In this document: positions 20,719 to 32,100 of the stretch, in pieces
Position numbering within the stretch: position 1 is the stretch's first letter
Layout of the letters: the number at the start of each line of letters is the position of its first letter
Source of the DNA: Endotrypanum monterogeii
Taxonomy: Eukaryota > Euglenozoa > Kinetoplastea > Trypanosomatida > Trypanosomatidae
NCBI GenBank assembly: GCA_000333855.2
Contig: CM007336.1
Location: forward strand, 64,454 to 128,453
Direction of reading: 5' to 3'
DNA length: 64,000 bases
The notes under the pieces: model-generated
Told to the model about the DNA's origin: nothing
Database searches by the model: none
Seen by the model: the letters and a program-made list of their open reading frames with translations, nothing else
Made by a program: the position numbers and the translations under genes

Positions 20719-21826
20719 AATGTAAAATTGGGAACGAGTCGACTTTTCTTTTTTGCGTAATCTTTTGTTTTCTTCCCCCGCAGTTTCCAGGTTCGCTGTA
20801 GAGGAGCGGGGCGGCGGCGAAGGGAGAAGAACAAAAGAAATAAAAGGAGTGGGGAGGGCAAAGGAGGGCGAAGGAAGAAAAAAATATATATTTGTTCATG
20901 TACGGAGAGGTGCCACGATTCGAGCTAGAGACGACAAGCCACTCTAGATGAGCAATGGTGCTTCAACAACTTCACCACAGCACACAAAAAATCCATGCAT
21001 ACATATTTTTTTTAGCACCACTTCTGGGAGTCAGTCACACAAACGCAAAAAAAAAAAATGTGTATACTTAGAACACACACAAGTCGACAAATAAACAGGA
21101 AAGGGTAGAAATCGTTTACAGATTATGTAGACGCTTCTCGTCTTTTATAACTGGTGGCTCCGTCGTCGACCACTTCCTCTTCCCTCCTTCCCTACTACCT
21201 CGACTTCTCATTTGAAATTCATGTTCTGCATGGTTCCACATATTTGCACTTGTGCCTAAGCCTCCAGCTGGATGCCCCCCCTCCCCCTCGCCCCTCCTCC
21301 ACCTTCTCGCCTAATCAAACGGCTGGTGACGAAGGCGACTGCTTGCACATGTACGAGAGGGGTGCGGGTGAACGACAACCCGCACACATCGCAAGGCGTG
21401 CAGCCGACTCAGCGGAGCGAGAAGCAGCTTGGGAAACGAACTTTGAAAGCGTTGGTGAACCGGGGGAAAAAAAAGAGGCATGGGGAGGGAAGGGGAAGGA
21501 GGGGAGCAGAGAGAAAATATTAGTTCACGAAGCGATTAGAGGAAAAAAATGACCAACCAAGCAGGGCAGCAACACACCAGCATGTAGGGAATAACATGGA
21601 GAGAAAAGAGGGGGCTTACACAAGAGCGCACATATCCATAAAGTCAATGCAAGTGCTGATAGAGGGGCACTGTCAGGAATAAAGGAGGGGGTTGGTTACA
21701 TCCGCATCACTGTGCCTCCTTTTTTCTTTCGGCTTCTGTATATCGCTATCAAAACCAGTGGCGGACACAAGCTCCCTTTCGTCATAAACATCATAATCGC
21801 ACAGAAATGCACACAACCTTACGATT

Positions 21827-21857
<31 letters not shown>

Positions 21858-22652
21858 GGGAGAGAGAGAAAACCAAAATAAAGTCATTCTAGCCAACACA
21901 TACGCGAAATAAATCAGTACGATGTAAAGGAAGCAATGGAAGGTAGACTCACAGCGCCAGGAAGATGTATACATGTGTGTATGTGTGTATATACGTATGA
22001 TATTATAGAGAGGAAATTATGCTACAGTGGGCAACGCCCCCCATGTTTTCCTTCATGTTTTTTTTTTTCTTTGGTTAGTGACAACAACATCACGAGCACA
22101 CACGAAGAAAGGAAACATTTTTTTAAGAAACGCAAAAGTGCAGAATTGCAAGAGAAACCCTGAATCTCCCAGAAGAATGAAGGCGGCAACAGTGCGCCCA
22201 AGATTAAAAAAAAGAGAGAGGACTGGACCAGACCTGCCTACCGCTTCTCACCGCTGTGTTGCTGGACGACTTGCATATCATCCTTCCACCTCCTCCTCCT
22301 CTCCCATATGGACTTCGTAAAAAGCGTTTCTTCACGGCTTTATATCGTGACGTACATGTTTTTGATGGAAAAGTGATATGACGAGGGTACTTGACGAGAG
22401 CAGAGTGCATCACCGACTCCACAGGAAAAAAAAAGGACGAGAAACACGCAATGGCGAAAAAAAAAGAATGAGCACACACACACACACACGCACAGAGAGA
22501 GATACCGTATCGGGGTCATCGACTACACTGCATTCAACGCCCCCACACTCCACCCCATTCTGCTTATTAAAGGATTGGGCAAAACAGAAGATGAAAAAAG
22601 GGGGCAGCGAGAGACGATGGATCAGTAAATGGATAAGGAAGGGATTCGCATA

Positions 22653-22718
22653 GGAGGGGGGGGGCGAGGATGGGGGGCGAGGGGGGGGGGAGGGGGGCGA
22701 GGGGGGGCGAGGGGGGGA
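22653..22718. repeat. G-rich minisatellite with G-quadruplex potential
   Basis: Repeated units of the type GGGGGGCGAG with G-runs of 4-11, over about 66 bp on the plus strand. This gives well over four G-tracts with loops of 1-3 nt. Confidence 0.85.
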
Positions 22719-22778
22719 ACTTCGCAAAGACGCTGTGCGTGAAACAGAGGTGACGAAATTCGAGAGTGGGAGAACACA

Positions 22779-22813
22779 CATATATATATATATATATATA
22801 TACATATATACAT
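22779..22813. repeat. (TA)n microsatellite
   Basis: TA units over about 35 bp with one C interruption at the right end. Confidence 0.88.
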
Positions 22814-23067
22814 AATGTATATAGTATTCCTGCGAAGTCACCTAGTTGGCCGGCGTGTTAGACGGCGACAGATGATAAGAGAGATGCAGTCGCACTACTC
22901 ATCGCTAAATGACCCGAGGTGAGGCAAAAGAAGAACAAAAAAAAAGATGCCAGACACACACACACACACACAGATACAAATACAGAAAAGCAGGTACACG
23001 GGCGGGCAGACAGGCCGAAAAGATAGCAGGAAGAAGTGTAACAGACCAAAATTTGAGGCGCTTTGCC

Positions 23068-24552
23068 TTACTGCGCCTTTTTGCCCATGTCGAGTGACAC
23101 TGGCGACGAAGGTGGGACGGTGCCGTATTTGTCGAGGAATTCTAATACCGTCGCTTCGTACTCCTCCGGGCGTGTGTTGTACAATCCGCAGTGGTAGGCG
23201 GCATCACACAAGTACAGCTGCTTCGGCTGCATCGCTGTCTCAAAAAGAATCGTCGAGTGACGCAGCGGCACCAACGTATCGTTCATGCCGTGCATTAGCA
23301 GGATGGGTCTCGGGGATATCTTCGAGATGCAGTGCAGCGCCTGGCAATGTTTTGAGGGTTTGTTGCCGATGCGCCAGTTAAGCCAAAACGTAGCACACGT
23401 GCGAAACAGCCGAAAAAGGCCAACGCTGTATCTATTCTGGGCAAAATACCCGCCGAAAAAATTTACCATTTGTTGATCGAGAAGGGTCGCCGACGTCGTG
23501 ATCGCGTTCTCGGCTATGACCACGTCGATGTTCTTGTCGATGGCGGCTGCCATGATCACAGAGGCACCTCCGACGCTGGTGCCCATGGCGCAGATGCGCT
23601 TGTAGCCGTACTTGGACTGCATCAGGTCGCACGCCGCGATGACGTCGAAGCGCTCCTTCATACCAAAGGTGAAGCCGCGCATCTTCCCGCTGCTGAGACC
23701 ATGCTCCCGGAAGTCGAACAGCAAACAACCGTACCCTGCGTTGTGAAGAAACGGCAAATGTCGCTCCCACGAGCGACGGTCGCGGCCACCGCCATGGACA
23801 AGGACGATACCCATGCTCTTTGCATTCCCCAACGGCGGTGCCACATACCAGCCGCGAAGCGTGTATTTGTCTGTCGACGGGAACTCGACATCTTCATAAT
23901 CAAGACCGAAGTCTGTCTTGGGGTCGTAAATCCATCCCTGCCAGTAGTCTGGGCATCCCTTCATGGTGAGGGTGTTCGCGCCAGGGTGGTGATGGTACCA
24001 CGGCGGTCGAATCGCGATTTCCGAAACAAAGTATGCAACGGCAAGGTAATAAAAACACAGTGTCGCCATAATGAATTGAAGAGCAAACAAGACACCGTTG
24101 TAAAAGATGAGAATAAGCAGCGGCAGTACCAGGCACACAACAATCTTACGCATGGTGGCGGGGCTCACCTTGTCCGACTCGCGGAGATCATCGTCGAGCA
24201 TCTGCTCGTTTGCCTCCCAGCACTTCTGCTTCTCTTGACACTCGCGGGCTTGGCGGCGCGCAACCATTTCCGAAAACAGAAGTCGCATGTCTCTGTGTGA
24301 CGCTTCAGGGGTCAGTTGAAGTGCAGTCTTACCTTCTTTATCCTTCAAGTCCACATCGATGTCATCACGAGACAGAAGGTAAGAAACCAGGAGTCTATTG
24401 TCGTTCATGCAGGCATAGTGCAGTGCCGTCCTCCCATTCATGTCAGGCTTCACAACGTTAATGTTTCGTTTCATAATGAGCTTAATGATCGTGGGAAGCT
24501 CCGACATGTATGACCCATGACGGAGACGCTCCATCCTGGATTTATGTTTCAT
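23068..24552 (-). CDS. membrane-anchored alpha/beta hydrolase with N-terminal ankyrin repeats
   Basis: A 494-residue protein. Residues about 15-105 form ankyrin repeats (MNGRTALHYACMND, then KEGKTALQLTPE). Residues about 136-178 are strongly hydrophobic and give two closely spaced membrane segments. From about 215 there is a serine-hydrolase domain: oxyanion-type HGGG at 253-256, nucleophile elbow GTSVGG with S326, acid D425 (HGMNDTLVP) and catalytic H454 (AAYHCGLY). This completes a Ser-Asp-His triad like the ABHD/Bem46 or S9-like peptidase families. The substrate could be a lipid, thioester or peptide and cannot be told from sequence. The start is the ATG at 24552; the frame is open upstream but lacks an ATG. 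A (CA)n tract on the sense strand lies 60-83 nt upstream. Confidence 0.87.
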   Translation of the reverse strand: MKHKSRMERLRHGSYMSELPTIIKLIMKRNINVVKPDMNGRTALHYACMNDNRLLVSYLLSRDDIDVDLKDKEGKTALQLTPEASHRDMRLLFSEMVARRQARECQEKQKCWEANEQMLDDDLRESDKVSPATMRKIVVCLVLPLLILIFYNGVLFALQFIMATLCFYYLAVAYFVSEIAIRPPWYHHHPGANTLTMKGCPDYWQGWIYDPKTDFGLDYEDVEFPSTDKYTLRGWYVAPPLGNAKSMGIVLVHGGGRDRRSWERHLPFLHNAGYGCLLFDFREHGLSSGKMRGFTFGMKERFDVIAACDLMQSKYGYKRICAMGTSVGGASVIMAAAIDKNIDVVIAENAITTSATLLDQQMVNFFGGYFAQNRYSVGLFRLFRTCATFWLNWRIGNKPSKHCQALHCISKISPRPILLMHGMNDTLVPLRHSTILFETAMQPKQLYLCDAAYHCGLYNTRPEEYEATVLEFLDKYGTVPPSSPVSLDMGKKAQ

Positions 24553-25357
24553 CGCAGAAAGAAAGCAGTGCAAGCGCTAAGATAAAGAATGGAATGCACG
24601 CGTAGGTGGACGTGTGTGTGTGTGTGTGTGTGTGTCGGTGGGAGAGGACTTGTCTCTACGTGCGGGTACGTGTATGAAATCTTTTATTTTTGGAGATCGG
24701 AGCCACTTGTGTATACGAGCAGGGACCTAGTACGTGCGGATGGCGCCCTTTTTTCATTCTACAGGTCAATGTGTGTGTGTATGGGGGGGGGGGGTCGTCG
24801 GGGAAAAAAAAATTCAAAGGGTATGTTGTACGGCAACGAAGCGAGAAGAAGGTGAAGAACTATATTCCAGGAGGCAGAAACAATCGGTGCACTCACCTCC
24901 TTTTAAGGTGAAAAAGGTAGATCTACGGTTGCGCTCAACCGACGGAGCAGGGGTGCCAGCCGCGGTTCCCTGCACCACCTGCACACGAAGTCCCTCCCTC
25001 CCATATCCCAGTGAGGTCGAAACACTACGGTCACGCAGATACAAGCAAAGTTCTTCCGCCCGTGAGCTGAAAACGGTCGAAGCAGTGTGCTTCATCTATT
25101 TTCTCAAGCTTATTGATGCTCCCCCACTCGCCCCTTTCTCCTCCCAACCCTCGGCGCAGGGGGGATGGAGATGTGATAACGATGATAAGGGGGGACCTCC
25201 TTCACTCTGAACAAAAAAAAAAGGTGAATAAACTGTAGCCCCTGTGATAGGTTGGGAAGGGAAGACTGAGCAGCACATCGGCCGCCGCTGCCATTGGGAC
25301 AGAGGGACACTGGCAACGCCGTCGATGCTCCTCCAAACCTCTCCGAGGGTACTGCGT
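24553..25357. other. intergenic spacer upstream of the ankyrin-hydrolase
   Basis: 0.8 kb with a (GT)n tract at 24612-24635 and a 12-G run near 24784-24795. It should contain the 3' UTR of the 25358 gene and the hydrolase leader. No gene seen. Confidence 0.6.
24612..24635. repeat. (GT)n microsatellite
   Basis: GT units, CA on the transcribed strand, just upstream of the hydrolase start. Confidence 0.88.
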
Positions 25358-28300
25358 TTATAGTAGTGCCGCTGAAAGATACTCAGTCCCCACCCCTTCC
25401 TCGACCATCGACTCTGCGACAAGACGAGCGATACTTGGCGACAGAGCCGCCTCCTGCTCCCGCATGAAGAGTCCCCACGCAGTCGCAAGCGCCTTTTTTT
25501 GTCGCCTCTGGTGCGCCATGGGAATGTACACATGCTGGCGACGCTCGGTGGTGGCACGCTGTCGTGTTTCGAAGGTGTCGGCGCGCTGCTGATCTGCAGC
25601 CACGGCAACTAGAAACCCCCGTAGGGGGCCCTGGTTGGCGTCCCGTGACAGCGATACCTCACTTCCCTGAAGTGCGCCGCCCTGGTAGCCTACAACGTCG
25701 AAGATCAGTCGCACAGGCGCGCGCAGGTGATCCAGCCCACTCAGGCAGTGAAGCAGCACTACCCGGTGCAGCACTGCAGGCAGCGATGTAACCTCAGCAC
25801 ATTCATTTAAGAGGAGCCTCAAATCCTCATAGCGACGCAACCCGAGTAGTGCACACGTGTGGGCTGCCTGAGCCATTTGCAGCCCATCAGCAGTGAGCCG
25901 AGGAGTCGTCGGGTCCACCTCAGCTGATCCGGCTACTGCATCATCAGCAATACGCATGGCCACCACGCGGGTGCTGAAGGCTCGCAGCGCATCAGTTTTG
26001 CCGTAGTCCAGCATCGCGACCGCTGCAACGGCCACGGTCAGCTCATTGTACGGAGAAAGCGCTTTCAGTACCGCATGCCGTCCCCGCCCACGCTTCAGTG
26101 ACTGGAAAGACGCGAACGCCAAATCTGCATCTCCACTGCGGGCCGCTGAGCAGAGGCAGTAGAGGTAACTCATGAACCCGTCTGCGTGGCAACGCTGCAG
26201 GTGTGTCATGAGCTGGAGCGGAACCAGCCACGAAGCGTGCTTGAGCGCGACCAGCTGCAGGTCTCGTAGAACCGATGGCGGCAACCGGTCTACATTCTTC
26301 CCTGGGACGTACCCCACCACACGAAAGGCGTCCTGCCACGATTGCTGCTTGAGATTGAGGAGAAGCGTCGGCAAAGTGCGCTCGTCTGGCAGCAAACCGT
26401 AGCTCTCCCTGAAAGCGGAAACGATGCGCAAGGCAGATGTCCACGTCTGTGCAATCGATATGCTCTGCAGTCCACTGAGTATGGCGCGTTCGTGGGCGGG
26501 TGAGACACGGTAGGCGGACTCCTGATGCGCTATATTCACCATGGCCAACGCGTGTACCCAACGACCCGACGGTGAAGTGGAGAAGTACGTGACAGCGGGA
26601 TCGCTAGATGTGTTCGAGGGGACACACGCGTGAGACAACGTCCCCGTGTCCGCCATGCACAAGAAAACACATTGGGCTAGCGCATTGGGAATCGGCACGC
26701 CAAGAGCGCTGAGCGACCTCGCCAGCTGAGCAAAAGTATGTAGGCGAAGAAAGCGCACCTGCGGCTCATGACTCAAAAGAGGTGAGCACACCGACTCTAC
26801 AGCGGCTTTGATGGCGTAACGCCCCTTGTCACAAAGAGCAGCAGGCACCTCGCCACCGCGATGCGTCCTCGTGCTCCCCTGTCCTGGCGACGTTACTGAG
26901 CTACTGTGACCAGGGGCATTCAACGCTGGGTCGGATGGCGCGTGATGCACATCTAACATGCGGGTGGTCTCGTCGAGTGCGGCAAGCAAGGCAGCGAGCC
27001 ATTTCTCCTTGCCGGTCTTTGGCTGCCGATGGATATACGGATGGAGGGAGAAGAGGAGCACCGCCAAAGCACGCCAGCACGTCGCTGTCGCTGCCACAAC
27101 TTCCGCTGGCGCCCAATTTGGAGGCGCCTGAACACCACTTGCGGGGGATGTGCCCACAGTCGAACTCACATGGCGGCTGCCAACGCGTGGCCTCGACGAG
27201 TACGCAGATGCGACCGACTTTTTCACAGACGCCTCCTCCACCGATTCACCTTCCTCAAGAGACACCGTCGCCACTGGCCGGCGCCTCAGAATGCCGCCTC
27301 CTGAACATGTGATGTGTTCCATTAGCGTCAGAGCTACCTCGGCGACCATCGCCTCGCCACCGTGACACTGCAGTCGATCCACGACAATCCTGTCACGCAG
27401 GCACCGCGCCAATAAGATGGGGTGACTGGTAGACACCTGACGAATCACTTGAAGATGTGCATGTGTATACAAGGGTACTCGCCCGCCCATCTGCCCTGAG
27501 CAACGTTCGAAAGCTGAGCTCACGGAAGTCGGCGCACCGCTCGCTTTTCCTGCGTCAGACCCAGCCCAGCATGTGGGAGGGGATGGAAAAAGAGTTGCCT
27601 TCACAATCTTTACTTCATCCAAGGCCTCACCTCGCGCCCCACCAAAAGCGCGTTGAGTCCCGCTCCCTACGACTGGAGAGGCGAGCTGCCGCCGCTGCCA
27701 GTTGACAACGCACTGAACCACCTCCAGCACTGCACCGCGACGGCACAACTCGGCGACGATCCTCTGCTGCTCTGCCTGGAGCGTTTGCGGCAGTGATGTC
27801 GAAGCATCTGCTGTAGCGACTTGCGGCACATCGAGCGAACGTGGCCGGCTGAGACTGTAGGCGATCCGCAGAAGCTCGGCAGTGCGACAGGATACGAGAG
27901 ATTCGCGTGACTGAATGAGAGAACTTGGGGTGGTCCCCTCAGGTGTTCTCGCGAAGATGAAAGGACGTGGTGTCTCGGCAATCGGTGAACCCACCATCGA
28001 CGAGATCGGGACTCGCCTCCATAACTCTCTGATAGACCGTGGCAGTGGCCACTCGTCCCGCACAGCTTTGTGTCGGGTTGTCTGCTGAACCGAAAGTGGA
28101 AGTCCCTCGACCACGGCAACTGCGCGAACCCAATCTCCACCTTCACAGAGGAGGCGCACCACTGCAGCCCACGCGTGCGCCTTTGCCGGCAGCTCATCTG
28201 CACTAGATCGAGTCGAGGATATTGACGTCGCTGCCACGGCAGAAGATGCTGACGAGCCACTCGGATGCACCCCGGCTAAGGACTGCATACGATTGCCACT

Positions 28301-28480
28301 GTCAATTTGGGGGGGATTAGGCAAGCCCGTGGCCGGTAACCCACAGCTTCTCTTAAAAGCTTCCTCCACAAAGGATGGAATGCGCGGTGGTGCCATGGCG
28401 GCACACTCATCGACCATGAGCACCATCCAGGAGTGACATGTTCTTTTGGATGCGCGCGACCATGAGGAGAATAGAAACAT
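25358..28480 (-). CDS. large PPR-like helical-repeat protein, putative mitochondrial
   Basis: A 1,040-residue protein with no enzyme motif I recognise. Much of it reads as amphipathic helix pairs. Examples are HAWAAVVRLLCEGGDWVRA near residue 85, WTSALRIVSAFRESYGLLPDERTLPTLLLNL near 650-690 followed by SWQDAFRVV, and NELTVAVAAVAMLDYGKTDALRAF further on. The W..AL.....L.PD..T...LL pattern is typical of degenerate pentatricopeptide repeats, which in trypanosomatids mostly act on mitochondrial RNA or rRNA. The N-terminus MFLFSSWSRASKRTCHSW is basic and has no acidic residues, so it could be a mitochondrial presequence. If so, the first ATG (28480) is correct; Met at 28396 is an alternative. Low-complexity Ser/Thr/Gly-rich stretches separate helical blocks. 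Family assignment is inference. Confidence 0.8.
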   Translation of the reverse strand: MFLFSSWSRASKRTCHSWMVLMVDECAAMAPPRIPSFVEEAFKRSCGLPATGLPNPPQIDSGNRMQSLAGVHPSGSSASSAVAATSISSTRSSADELPAKAHAWAAVVRLLCEGGDWVRAVAVVEGLPLSVQQTTRHKAVRDEWPLPRSIRELWRRVPISSMVGSPIAETPRPFIFARTPEGTTPSSLIQSRESLVSCRTAELLRIAYSLSRPRSLDVPQVATADASTSLPQTLQAEQQRIVAELCRRGAVLEVVQCVVNWQRRQLASPVVGSGTQRAFGGARGEALDEVKIVKATLFPSPPTCWAGSDAGKASGAPTSVSSAFERCSGQMGGRVPLYTHAHLQVIRQVSTSHPILLARCLRDRIVVDRLQCHGGEAMVAEVALTLMEHITCSGGGILRRRPVATVSLEEGESVEEASVKKSVASAYSSRPRVGSRHVSSTVGTSPASGVQAPPNWAPAEVVAATATCWRALAVLLFSLHPYIHRQPKTGKEKWLAALLAALDETTRMLDVHHAPSDPALNAPGHSSSVTSPGQGSTRTHRGGEVPAALCDKGRYAIKAAVESVCSPLLSHEPQVRFLRLHTFAQLARSLSALGVPIPNALAQCVFLCMADTGTLSHACVPSNTSSDPAVTYFSTSPSGRWVHALAMVNIAHQESAYRVSPAHERAILSGLQSISIAQTWTSALRIVSAFRESYGLLPDERTLPTLLLNLKQQSWQDAFRVVGYVPGKNVDRLPPSVLRDLQLVALKHASWLVPLQLMTHLQRCHADGFMSYLYCLCSAARSGDADLAFASFQSLKRGRGRHAVLKALSPYNELTVAVAAVAMLDYGKTDALRAFSTRVVAMRIADDAVAGSAEVDPTTPRLTADGLQMAQAAHTCALLGLRRYEDLRLLLNECAEVTSLPAVLHRVVLLHCLSGLDHLRAPVRLIFDVVGYQGGALQGSEVSLSRDANQGPLRGFLVAVAADQQRADTFETRQRATTERRQHVYIPMAHQRRQKKALATAWGLFMREQEAALSPSIARLVAESMVEEGVGTEYLSAALL

Positions 28481-28536
28481 TCCTGCCTCAGTTGTCTACG
28501 CTGTTGGTCACCCCTTGGACAAGACAAAGAAGAGGT

Positions 28537-28575
<39 letters not shown>

Positions 28576-29153
28576 GAGGGGATCAACAACAACAAAAAAA
28601 GGGACAGTCAGCAGCCATGGGAGCAGCCCTCCACCTCACCCCCCACAAAGTCTCTGTGAAAGGGGGGGAAAGGAAAAGAGGAGGGGAAAAATGTGAGAAA
28701 AGTATTTCGATTTAAGGAGCAGAAAAAAAAAAAAAATGCTCAGGTGCTTTCAAGACGGAAACGCATTTTATCAGCGTAAGAGCGGCTGACTACCGCGAAG
28801 AGTGCACCCATCCATTGCGGTGTGTGTGTGTGTGTGTGAGGGGGGGGAGGGAGGGGAGGGGAAGAAGGCAATACAGACACAAGAGGCGCTAGTTTAGCTA
28901 GAATCCCTTCTGAAAAAAAAGGGAACCTCACAGAGCACCACTAACACCACCACCACCCCCCAATGCGCTTCATCCTCCTCGCATATTTTAGTTTACCTTC
29001 ATGAGGACGTTCTATGGCGCTGTACAGCTCAAGAGAAAGACTGGCGCGAGAAAAAAAAGACCCATCAAGATTTGCCATGCACATCGCCCACCCCTCCCCC
29101 TCCTTCTTCTCATCGTCAGGGTTGACCAGCACTTGGGTATCTGGCTCATTTTC
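28481..29153. other. intergenic spacer between IP3 receptor and PPR-like gene
   Basis: It holds a compound (GT)n-(GA)n at 28535-28574, a 14-A run near 28724-28737, and (GT)n plus a G-run near 28820-28862. It should contain the IP3 receptor 3' UTR. No gene seen. Confidence 0.6.
28535..28574. repeat. compound (GT)n-(GA)n microsatellite
   Basis: About 27 bp of GT followed by about 13 bp of GA. On the sense strand this reads (TC)n then (CA)n, a possible pyrimidine-rich splice signal for the gene starting at 28480. Confidence 0.88.
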
Positions 29154-32100
29154 TCATGAAGATGCCGCATCATCCACAAGGTTGCCGCCGGCAGGTGCTT
29201 TGCCCGACCCCCTGGTCGCCTCCCCACCACCACGAGTAGCGGCAGGAGAAGGACCAGATACAGACACCGTCCCTGGAACAACCGGCGCTGCCGTGTCGAC
29301 GCGACCTTCCTTGGAGCCTTCGTCACACCCCGACTGCATCCCCTTGATGAGCCGGGTGATCTCTCTGACATCACAACGTATTGGGCCAAGAGTTTCCCTC
29401 AGGGCCGTATCCACGATAGACGAAATGAGTCGAGTCGTGGCCTCGTCAGCAGAAGCAGCACTGTCACCCTTCTTGACCCCGTTAAGGGGGCCTTCACCGG
29501 CGCCACTGTCGCTGCCGCCAGCGACTGTGGTGCCCGCGACCGGGGGCCGCACATCGTCCTCGACGGCCTCTTCGTACCCAAGAAGCACGCCACCCTCGGG
29601 TGACGGCCCATCCACTGCACCGCACTCATCGGTGCTGAGCATGAGAGAGCGCCCGATTGGGTAGAAGGTCAAGTCACGCAGCGATATGCACCTCTGTACA
29701 TACGACTCCTGCCCCGTGTACGAGTCAGCGTCCTTCGCAGCAAGATAGTGCAGGTAATAGATATATTGCCACATGTTGTGCTCCCTCGTGATATGCGTAT
29801 CGTACGCGCTGGGCCGCACCATGTCGAACTCGTGGCGTTCCACACCGCAAATAAAACACTTCTTCTCCTGATCCACCTGGATCTGCTGCAGATGGGTGCG
29901 ATGCTGAGTCAGACTGTCAATGATGACGCCGAGAAACAAATTGGCGCCGACGAGGCCAACGACAACGTAGTAGGCAATACGATAAAACATCATCCAGTAC
30001 GCATATCCGTCTTTCGAGAAAAATACAGGCCAGTCAGTAACGTCTCCGACGCCACCACCGCTGCGTAGCGTATCCACGTGCACCAGTAAGCACTGCGACA
30101 GCGTGTAGCAATTGAACCCGTTCAGACGTGCCCCGAGCGGGTTGAACAGCTCAGAGAAGTGGTAGTAGCTGATGTTTGCCCCCAGCAACACAAACGTCAG
30201 CAGCAGTGCATAGGTCAACAACAGCAGTTTAAAATTTGCCCGTAGCGCTGCAAACAAATTTGCCAGAGTAGGGCTATTGATAGTGATCTGCATCATCTGC
30301 ACCGCATACCAAATGCGATGCTGCGTGAAGCCTATGACACTCAAAAATAAAAATACAAGATGAGGGAGGAAGCCGTCGTGCCACACAGCGTAGTAGACAC
30401 TCCTCAAAGCCCATTCATGCCATGCTGGTCTTACGTGCTGTGTGCCATGCAGCGCAGACTCGACGGAGTCGCCAGCGATGTTCAAGTTTTTCATCTTCTT
30501 CAAGCTTTCTTCTCGCTGCACACGCCATGTCTTCCAGCCGATCCTGTAGCACACCACTGCAGGGCCTAATACAGCCTGCAGCAGAAGCACACTCTGAAGG
30601 CATATATTTATAATGCCGAGGCCGTCCAAGACACGGTCAATGACCTCTGGTGTACCCGACACATACGGCGACGTTGGCGTGCGGATGCTGATCACCATAA
30701 CCAGATTAATGACCAACACAATCAACAAACCCAACGCGTTGATCTCTCGGCGGAAGAAGTTCATCAAGTAGGCGAGCAAACAGCGACGCATGCTGTTGTA
30801 CCATGTCATCTCCATAATAACGTCTGCTGTCCTGTAGAAAAAATCTTCGATGCGCTCATTGTCGCTCGTGCGGACCACCGCCCGAATCAAACCCGCGCGA
30901 CGGAAATCAAAGAGGTTGCCAACTGCCGAGTTGAGCAAGCGAAAGTACACGCGCTCCAGTCGACCATTGCGCACCATCTCAATCTTCGCCAGCTTTGTCG
31001 ACAGCTGACGATGGTATCTGGACCTGCGCAGGACCTGCGGAATGCTCTGTCCTTTGATGTCTACCAGCTCGTTGAGCGCCTTCGCGAGGTCTTGCCTGCC
31101 AACACTACCGTTACATCGGCTTTGTGTCCGACTTGCAGTGAGAAAAAACATATCATAGCACGCGGTGAAGAATGTGTAGATGGCCACTGCAAGAGCCAGT
31201 TCGTCCTGAAGCTCCTCAGCGCTTGTTGGGTGATCGCCGCGAATGTAATCGCTGAGATAACGACGGAGAACGGCAAAGGACCCCTCAATGTCGCTGCGTG
31301 AGAGTCCACTGTGCTGCCTCCGCTCGATGGGACCGTGACTCGCTTCATACGTAGCGGCGCTGAGATCCATTCTTTCAGTGAGCAATGACAAGTCAATCGT
31401 GGAGACCAACTTCAAAGGTAGCTGAGAGTCGTTACGACCCTCGATAATCGCCAGCAGCGTCGACATCGCCAATGTCTGTAAGGAATAAAGGCATCGATGC
31501 TGGTTTTCCTTCACTGCGGAATCCGCACACTTCCTCCCCCGCCCTCGGCCGAGCCAAGGCCAACGCCACGAAACCGGTGGCGCAACCACCTCCGTCGTCG
31601 TCAACACCCTGTCACGGTGCGGAAATGTTTTGAACGCCATCGACAGCGAGGTCAGATAGTCTGCCGCCTTGTATACCACAAGCGTGTCCTGATTCACAAT
31701 ACACGGGCCCTGTAGCGTCGCGGTAATAGTGGACATTAGCTGTTCGACAAACGCAGCGGTGACCTCGGTTACCGTCCTCGGCGCCATAGACAGCAACTCC
31801 ACCATCGCCTCCATAACATTAACGGAAATGTTGTTGTTCGGCTGTGCAACGAGGTAGGTCTGCATTGGTGCGTATTGTCCAGCGCACAGCAGCTGCACCA
31901 CCCTCAGCTCGAGGCGGCAGTTGGACATTTGCGTGAGGCAATCCGCTGCGTCTGGTGGGGTGATTCCCTTTGCAAGCATGAGCGCGTACGTCTGCAACTG
32001 ATCCTTGAATTTTATAAAGTGGTTCCGGAGGATAATGAACAGCTGTCCGTTAGGACTTCGCTGGCAGAAGTCTCCGTAAGACTCCTGCATTCCACGGTGA

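Larger units (their letters stand above)
20592..23067. other. intergenic spacer between PRL 2 and the ankyrin-hydrolase
   Basis: It contains a 51-bp GT run at 20665-20715, CA repeats at 21830-21858 and near 22475-22490, a G-rich minisatellite at 22653-22718 and (TA)n at 22779-22813. The proline-rich open frames across the G-rich repeat are a by-product of its composition. No gene seen. Confidence 0.6.

Noticed and set aside
22410..22841. Proline-rich minus-strand frames over the G-rich repeat
   Set aside because: Pure translation of the minisatellite in several frames.
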